The translations under genes and the position numbers were made by a program. Of a DNA stretch of 64,000 nt, positions 59,714 to 64,000 are shown one piece after another. Below the pieces are notes generated by a model. The model ran no database searches. It was given only the letters and a program-made list of their open reading frames with translations, and had not been told where the DNA came from. Within the stretch, counting starts at the first letter, position 1; every line of letters starts with the position of its first letter. Source of the stretch: Massilia phyllostachyos (GTDB taxonomy: Bacteria; Pseudomonadota; Gammaproteobacteria; Burkholderiales; Burkholderiaceae_D); assembly GCF_021044825.1 (NCBI RefSeq), contig NZ_JAJNOC010000001.1, positions 1,521,988 to 1,585,987 of the forward strand, read 5' to 3'.

Positions 59714-61083
59714 GGGCGTTGCGCTGGCTGCCGCTGGCGCTGGCGGCGGCGGGATGCACGATGGCGCCGCATCCGAGGCCGGCGCCGACCTTGCAGCTGC
59801 CGGCTGCATGGCGTACGGCGCCGGGCGGCGAGGGCATCGTGGCGCGCGACTGGTGGCGCGCCTTCGGCGACCCGGCGCTCGACGCCCTGGTGCGGCGCGC
59901 GCTCGACAACAACGGCGACCTGCGCATCGCCCGCAGCCGCCTGGAGGAGTACCGGGCGCGCGTGCGGGTGGCGCAAAGCGCGAACCAGCCGGCCATGAAC
60001 CTGTCGTTCGCGCCGACCCGCGCGCGCGTCATCGGGCCGCTCGGCCAGCCGATCGACACGACCTCGATCGTGGGCTCGGTGCAGGCCTCGTATGAACTCG
60101 ACCTGTTCGGCCGCATCGCCGCCGCGACGCAAGCGGCGCGCTTCGAGGAGCTGTCGCAGGAAGCGGCCTTCGATGCCGCCGCGCTGGCGATCGTGGCGAA
60201 CACGGCGTCCGGCTATTTCAACCTGCTCGGCCTGGACGCCCAGCTGGCGCTGGCACGCGAGACGCTGGCCTCGCGCGAACGCTCGTTCACGCTCGCGCGC
60301 CACCAGTTCGAAGTCGGCTACAGCTCGCGCCTGGAGATGTCCCAGGCCGAGGCCGAGCTGCACGCGACCGCCGCCGTGGTGCCGCAGCTCGAACGTGCGA
60401 TCGCCCAGCAGGAGCAGGCACTGAGCCTGCTGGTGGGCGCGCATCCCGGCCCGGTGGCGCGCGGCGTGCCGCTGCTGGAGGTGCGCCTGCCTGCGCCGTC
60501 TCCCGGGCTGCCGTCGGAACTGTTGCGGCGCCGTCCCGACATCGCCCAGGCCGAGCGCCTGGTGGCCGCCAGCGACGCCAGCCTGGCCGCGGCGCGCGAC
60601 GCGCTGCTGCCCTCGATCCGCTTCACCGCTTCGCTCGGCGCGCAGGGCGGCAGCATCGCGCGGCTGCTGCGCGACCCGGTCGAATTGTGGAGCATCGGGG
60701 GCAGCGTGCTGGCGCCGATCTTCGACGCGGGCCGCCTGCGCGCCCAGGCCGACATTGCCGCTACGGTGCGCGACCGCGCGCTGTTCGCCTACGAGAACGC
60801 GGTGCGCGCGGGATTCGCGGAGACCGAGAATGCGCTGGCCGGCATCGACGGCCTGCGCCGGCAGTCCGATGAGGCCGAGGCGCGCAGCCGGGCGGCGAAC
60901 GAGGTGCTGCGGGTGGCGCGCAACCGCTACCGCAACGGCTACGCGTCCTATCTCGAAGAGCTGGACGCCCAGCGCACCGCCTTCAGCGCCGAGACCAATG
61001 TGCTGCAGCTGCGCGCCAGCCTGCTGGCAGCGCACGTCGACCTGTACCGCGCGCTGGGCGGGGGCTGGACGCCGGCGCCATGA
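59710..61083 (+). CDS. Outer-membrane efflux lipoprotein (NodT/OprM family)
   Basis: A 457-residue outer-membrane factor with a lipobox AAGC (Cys16) and two OEP repeats (ALDNNGDLRIARSRLEEYRA; RRRPDIAQAERLVAASDASL), the usual DLFGRI segment in the first repeat. It forms the trimeric exit duct of the tripartite pump. Start at the ATG overlapping the adaptor stop. It overlaps the DTW-domain gene by 4 bases. Confidence 0.94.
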   Translation: MRALRWLPLALAAAGCTMAPHPRPAPTLQLPAAWRTAPGGEGIVARDWWRAFGDPALDALVRRALDNNGDLRIARSRLEEYRARVRVAQSANQPAMNLSFAPTRARVIGPLGQPIDTTSIVGSVQASYELDLFGRIAAATQAARFEELSQEAAFDAAALAIVANTASGYFNLLGLDAQLALARETLASRERSFTLARHQFEVGYSSRLEMSQAEAELHATAAVVPQLERAIAQQEQALSLLVGAHPGPVARGVPLLEVRLPAPSPGLPSELLRRRPDIAQAERLVAASDASLAAARDALLPSIRFTASLGAQGGSIARLLRDPVELWSIGGSVLAPIFDAGRLRAQADIAATVRDRALFAYENAVRAGFAETENALAGIDGLRRQSDEAEARSRAANEVLRVARNRYRNGYASYLEELDAQRTAFSAETNVLQLRASLLAAHVDLYRALGGGWTPAP

Positions 61084-61697
61084 GCGGGGTCATGTCGAAA
61101 CGCGCGCGCTGCGGCGTGTGCCTGCGTGCGCAGTCCGCGTGCATCTGCCAGTGGGTGAGGGCGGTCGATGCCGAGGCGGCGTTGCTGGTGCTGCAGCATC
61201 CGCTGGAAGTGGGCAACGCCAAGAACAGCGCGCGCCTGCTGCACCTGTGCGTGAGCGGGAGCGCGCTGGCGGTGGGCGAGACCTTCGATGCGGCCGAACT
61301 GGACGCGCTGCTGCATGCGGAGGGGCGCACGCCGGTGCTGTTGTATCCGGAGACCGAGGGGGACGCCGCCTTGCCCGCGCCGCCCCCCTTCGTGCCGATG
61401 CCGGCGCGCGAGCTGCGGCTGGTGGTGCTGGACGCGACCTGGCGCAAGAGCCGCAAGATGCTGTACCTGAATCCGCTGCTCCAGCGCCTGCCGCGCCTGG
61501 CGCTGCTGGATGTGGCGCCGTCCGGCTACCGCATCCGCAAGGCGCATGCGCCGCACCAGCTGTCTTCATTCGAGGCGGCGACTCTCGCACTGGCGCAGTT
61601 GGAGGGGAACCCGGGAAAGTTCCGAATTTTGTTCGATGCCTTCGCAGGATTTGTGGAACAGCAGGCCGCCTTCATGCCGCACGCGCGGCCTACTTGA
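61080..61697 (+). CDS. DTW-domain tRNA-uridine aminocarboxypropyltransferase
   Basis: A 205-residue DTW-domain protein (TapT/YfiP-like). It has a Cys-rich start (CGVCLRAQSACIC), LQHPLEVGNAKNSARLL, the DxTW motif in VVLDATWRKSRKML and the late segment RIRKAHAPHQLSSFEA. The family attaches an acp group to uridine in tRNA (acp3U) using SAM. Coupling to the exporter by an ATGA overlap is probably only transcriptional; there is no obvious functional link. Confidence 0.9.
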   Translation: MSGVMSKRARCGVCLRAQSACICQWVRAVDAEAALLVLQHPLEVGNAKNSARLLHLCVSGSALAVGETFDAAELDALLHAEGRTPVLLYPETEGDAALPAPPPFVPMPARELRLVVLDATWRKSRKMLYLNPLLQRLPRLALLDVAPSGYRIRKAHAPHQLSSFEAATLALAQLEGNPGKFRILFDAFAGFVEQQAAFMPHARPT

Positions 61698-61721
61698 ATT
61701 CCGCATGCGGTGGGCGTAACA

Positions 61722-61741
61722 TACTGTACAAATATACAGTA
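61722..61741. promoter_or_regulatory. Near-consensus LexA (SOS) box
   Basis: TACTGTACAAATATACAGTA contains CTGT-N8-ACAG and differs from the E. coli consensus at only two of 20 positions. It ends 11 bases before the GTG start of the radical SAM gene, so bound LexA would block transcription or initiation. No other match was noticed in the window. Confidence 0.9.
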
Positions 61742-61752
61742 TTGGAGCCGAC

Positions 61753-62925
61753 GTGCCCGAACGCCAACTACCGCCGCAACGAGAGACCCTGGACGAGCAG
61801 CCCATGCTCGGCCCGCGTCCGCTCGCGGCGCGCAAGGGGCGGGGCGCGGTGTCGAACCTGCAGGGGCGTTACGAGGTCAATGGCCGCGAAGAATTCGACG
61901 ACGGCTGGGAACGCGACGAGGACGAACCGGCAGGTGTGCGCACCGTCGTCAGCGACGAAGTGGCCAAGTCCATCCTGTCGCGCAACAGCTCGCCCGATAT
62001 TCCCTTCAACGTCTCGCTGAATCCCTACCGCGGCTGCGAGCATGGCTGCATTTATTGCTTTGCCCGTCCCACGCACAGCTACCTCGGCCTGTCTCCCGGC
62101 CTCGACTTCGAAAGCCGCCTGTTCGCCAAGGTGAACGCGGCCGAACTGCTGCGGCGCGAGCTGGCCAAGCCGGGCTACGTACCCGAGCACATCGCCGTCG
62201 GCGTCAACACCGATGCCTACCAGCCTTGCGAGCGCGAGCTGGGCCTCACGCGCCAGGTGCTCGAAGTGCTGAGCGAATGCCGGCATCCCTACGGCCTGAT
62301 CACCAAGTCTTCGCTGATCGAACGCGACATCGACCTGATCGCGCCGATGGCCGAGAAGGGGCAGGCCTGCGCCGCCATCACGCTGACCACGCTCGACCCG
62401 CAGATCTCGCGCACCCTGGAGCCGCGCGCCGCCGCACCGGCCCGCCGCCTGCGCACCATCCGCACGCTCACCGAGGCCGGCATCCCGGTCAGCGTGAGCG
62501 TGGCGCCGATCATTCCCTTCGTGACCGAACCGGAGATCGAAAAGATCCTGGAAGCGGCGCGCGACGCCGGCGCGGTAGGGGCGCACTACACGGTGCTGCG
62601 CCTGCCCTGGGAGGTCAACCCGCTGTTCCAGGAATGGCTGCAAGCCCACTTCCCGGACCGGGCGCAGCGCGTCATGAACCGCATCCGCGATCTACGCGGG
62701 GGGAAGGACTATGACGCCGACTTCAGCAAGCGCATGCAGGGGGAGGGCGTGTGGTCGGACCTGATCCGGCAGCGGTTTTCGAAAGCCGTCGACCGGCTGG
62801 GGATGGGAGATTACCGGGGACGCTTCGGGCGGCTGGATGGCTCGCGGTTTCGCCGGCCGGTCGTCGTTCCTGCGGCTACGGCCAAGCCGGGCGCCAAGTC
62901 GGCCAGCCAGCTTGATCTGTTCTAA
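61753..62925 (+). CDS. PA0069-family radical SAM protein (SplB-like), likely SOS-controlled
   Basis: A 390-residue radical SAM protein with the cluster motif C95-x3-C99-x2-C102 in NPYRGCEHGCIYCF, then GVNTDAYQPCERELGLTRQVL and VSVAPIIPFVTEPEIEKIL. It belongs to the PA0069/Rv2578c group related to spore photoproduct lyase; the substrate is unknown. The last five residues QLDLF match the sliding-clamp binding pentapeptide. The start is GTG at 61753 with GGAG upstream, directly behind a LexA box. Together these suggest a DNA-damage role. Confidence 0.9.
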   Translation: MPERQLPPQRETLDEQPMLGPRPLAARKGRGAVSNLQGRYEVNGREEFDDGWERDEDEPAGVRTVVSDEVAKSILSRNSSPDIPFNVSLNPYRGCEHGCIYCFARPTHSYLGLSPGLDFESRLFAKVNAAELLRRELAKPGYVPEHIAVGVNTDAYQPCERELGLTRQVLEVLSECRHPYGLITKSSLIERDIDLIAPMAEKGQACAAITLTTLDPQISRTLEPRAAAPARRLRTIRTLTEAGIPVSVSVAPIIPFVTEPEIEKILEAARDAGAVGAHYTVLRLPWEVNPLFQEWLQAHFPDRAQRVMNRIRDLRGGKDYDADFSKRMQGEGVWSDLIRQRFSKAVDRLGMGDYRGRFGRLDGSRFRRPVVVPAATAKPGAKSASQLDLF

Positions 62926-62940
62926 ACGAGATTCTTTAAT

Positions 62941-62975
62941 GTAGGGAAGGTCTGGGCGGAGGACCGCCCACCCTG
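62941..62975. repeat. Short hairpin copy of the GTAGGGTGG repeat family
   Basis: GTAGGGAAGG, then GGGCGG-AGGA-CCGCCC and CCACCCTGC: a compact hairpin between the convergent radical SAM and YciI-like genes. Its right edge touches the stop codon of the latter. It probably works as a terminator. Confidence 0.6.
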
Positions 62976-63461
62976 CTATTTCGCTGGTGTTTTCGGCTTT
63001 TCGATTTTGCCATGCACCTCATTCACCATCATCAGCGCGGCCGAGCTGAAGAACCTGTGGTACTCGGCCACCATCTCGCCGCTCTGGATGATGGGATCGG
63101 TAGATGCCCAGGTCCTGGCTTCGTCGATATTCCCGGTCGCCAGGATGAAGATCCCGCGCCGGTCCTCCTTGCCGTCCAGCGGCCCGGCGACCGCCAGCTT
63201 GCCGTCCTCGGCCAGGCGGCTCATGTTGGCGAAGTGGCCCTCGAAGATCTTCGCCCGTTCCGCCTTGTCGGTGGCCTTCTTCGGCCCGGTCTTGAGGATC
63301 ACCAGCACATAGCTGCGCATCCCGTTTTCGTCGGCGCCGAGCGACTTCGCCAGGGCGGCGTCGTACATTGGCGCCGGTTTGGCGACCCGCGTTTCGGCGT
63401 ACGCGGCACCGCTCGCCAGCACCAGGCCCGCGCACACCATGGTCAGTATCTTGTTCGACAT
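62976..63461 (-). CDS. Exported YciI-like domain protein
   Basis: A 161-residue protein with a Sec signal (KILTMVCAGLVLASGAAYAE) and a YCII-type domain: MRSYVLVILKTGPKKA, EGHFANMSRLAEDGKLAVAGPL and GIFILATGNIDEARTWASTDPI. The domain folds like small dehydrochlorinase/YciI proteins, usually cytoplasmic, so the exported form is notable. GAGGAGACGG before the ATG at 63461 fixes the start. Confidence 0.85.
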   Translation of the reverse strand: MSNKILTMVCAGLVLASGAAYAETRVAKPAPMYDAALAKSLGADENGMRSYVLVILKTGPKKATDKAERAKIFEGHFANMSRLAEDGKLAVAGPLDGKEDRRGIFILATGNIDEARTWASTDPIIQSGEMVAEYHRFFSSAALMMVNEVHGKIEKPKTPAK

Positions 63462-63528
63462 TTCCGTCTCCTCATCGGCACACTTGCGGCGCGCCTTGTC
63501 GTTATCAAAGTGGTGTTGCGATTCTAGG

Positions 63529-63807
63529 TCAGATCCACAGCCGGTAGATCCGGAACGACTCATCTTCCACGTAGCGCTGCGCGAACTCGGTCGGCGGGTA
63601 TCCGCAAATTTCCTTGGTCACGCGGCGCATGCGGGCCTGGTCCGCGAACCCTTCGTCCAGCGTCAGCGTGGTCCAGTCGAAAGGCTGGTCGTTCTCGTAG
63701 CGGTCGTGCGCAGCGAAGAACATGACTTTGGTGTGCACCAGCGCTTGCCACTGGCGCAACGAGCGACCGCTGAGGGATCTGACGTGGCGCTCGGCCTGGC
63801 GCGCTGG
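63529..63807 (-). pseudogene. AraC-family regulator cut by an IS607-family element (C-terminal part)
   Basis: Reading inward from the element border the minus strand gives PARQAERHVRSLSGRSLRQW and, later, DEGFADQARMRRVTKEICGY and PPTEFAQRY, the two helix-turn-helix halves of an AraC/XylS DNA-binding domain. The N-terminal sensor domain is cut off at about 63807 where the insertion begins; the rest should lie beyond the element, outside the window. An ATG at 63759 is internal to the domain and is not a true start. Confidence 0.75.
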
Positions 63808-64000
63808 GGTTTTAACAGTTAGTTTGGAACCTATTCATTTTTGAGTAGTCATACTCATATGAACAAGTTTTTGTCCATCACCGCTGCCGCGCAAGCGCTT
63901 GGCGTTTCGGCCAGCACGCTGAGACGCTGGGAGGCGGCCGGCAAGCTCATCCCCAGCCGGACCAAAGGTGGTCAACGCCGCTACGATCTCGCATCGATGC
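63808..64000 (+). mobile_element. IS607-family element, left end (cut by window edge)
   Basis: The left end GTTTTAACAGTTAGTTTGGA follows a GG-rich target (GCTGGGG) and matches the left end of the derivative at 42153. The transposase gene starts 51 bases in. The rest of the element, including any tnpB, is outside the window. Confidence 0.82.
63859..64000 (+). CDS. IS607-family serine transposase TnpA, N-terminal 47 residues
   Basis: The visible part is a MerR-like HTH: FLSITAAAQALGVSASTLRR, then WEAAGKLIPSRTKGGQRRYD, the typical start of IS607 TnpA, in which a serine-recombinase domain follows. No clear Shine-Dalgarno is present before the ATG. Cut by the window edge. Confidence 0.88.
   Translation, partial: MNKFLSITAAAQALGVSASTLRRWEAAGKLIPSRTKGGQRRYDLASM

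Overview
The window looks like chromosomal DNA from a GC-rich betaproteobacterium of the family Oxalobacteraceae (Massilia/Telluria/Duganella type). Evidence: the Burkholderiales-style block ndk-rlmN-pilW-rodZ-ispG-hisS-yfgM-bamB-der-hfq-hflX-hflK-hflC-hisZ-purA, the surE-pcm-nlpD-rpoS stationary-phase block, the protein sequences, and short dispersed GC-rich repeats in the intergenic gaps. This placement is inference; no 16S gene is present.

Layout. 1-2650: start of a PP2C phosphatase (cut by the window edge), a YdcH-like small protein and a DinG/YoaA-type helicase. 2650-7990 is accessory: repeats, a complete IS1595-family insertion with an 8-bp target duplication, a quinone oxidoreductase, and a two-gene unit coding a TIR-like protein and a degenerate P-loop ATPase fused to tetratricopeptide repeats. 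7997-13431: surE, pcm, nlpD, rpoS, rlmD. 13549-30661: a Bax-inhibitor-like membrane protein, then the long housekeeping block from ndk to purA (nucleotides, tRNA/rRNA modification, isoprenoids, outer-membrane assembly, ribosome GTPases, Hfq, FtsH regulators). 30688-38447: phosphoribosyltransferase, Lrp-type regulator, MarC protein, hybrid kinase, uvrB, aminotransferase. 38522-41340: three identical tRNA-Asn genes separated by a hydrolase and purT. 41564-43036: a YeeE/YedE pair, one member broken by a short IS607-derived element, and a small HNH protein. 43190-49633: a signalling cluster with a bacteriophytochrome, its Rcp-like response regulator and two hybrid kinases. 49871-55356: secreted lipase and the molybdate cluster (modE plus a second ModA-like protein, divergent from modABC, with two visible ModE-type operators). 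55471-62925: exported hydrolase, an EmrAB-TolC-like tripartite exporter, a DTW-domain tRNA modification enzyme and a radical SAM protein behind a near-consensus LexA box. 62976-64000: YciI-like exported protein, an AraC regulator cut by an IS607-family element, and the start of that element's transposase.

Two dispersed repeat families run through the window: a REP-like family (13 copies, mostly inverted pairs) and a GTAGGGTGG-ended palindrome found only between convergent genes. The best candidates for something new are the TIR/ATPase-TPR unit, the transposase-less IS607 derivative whose removal restores a reading frame exactly, and the LexA-controlled radical SAM protein that ends in a sliding-clamp-binding-like peptide.
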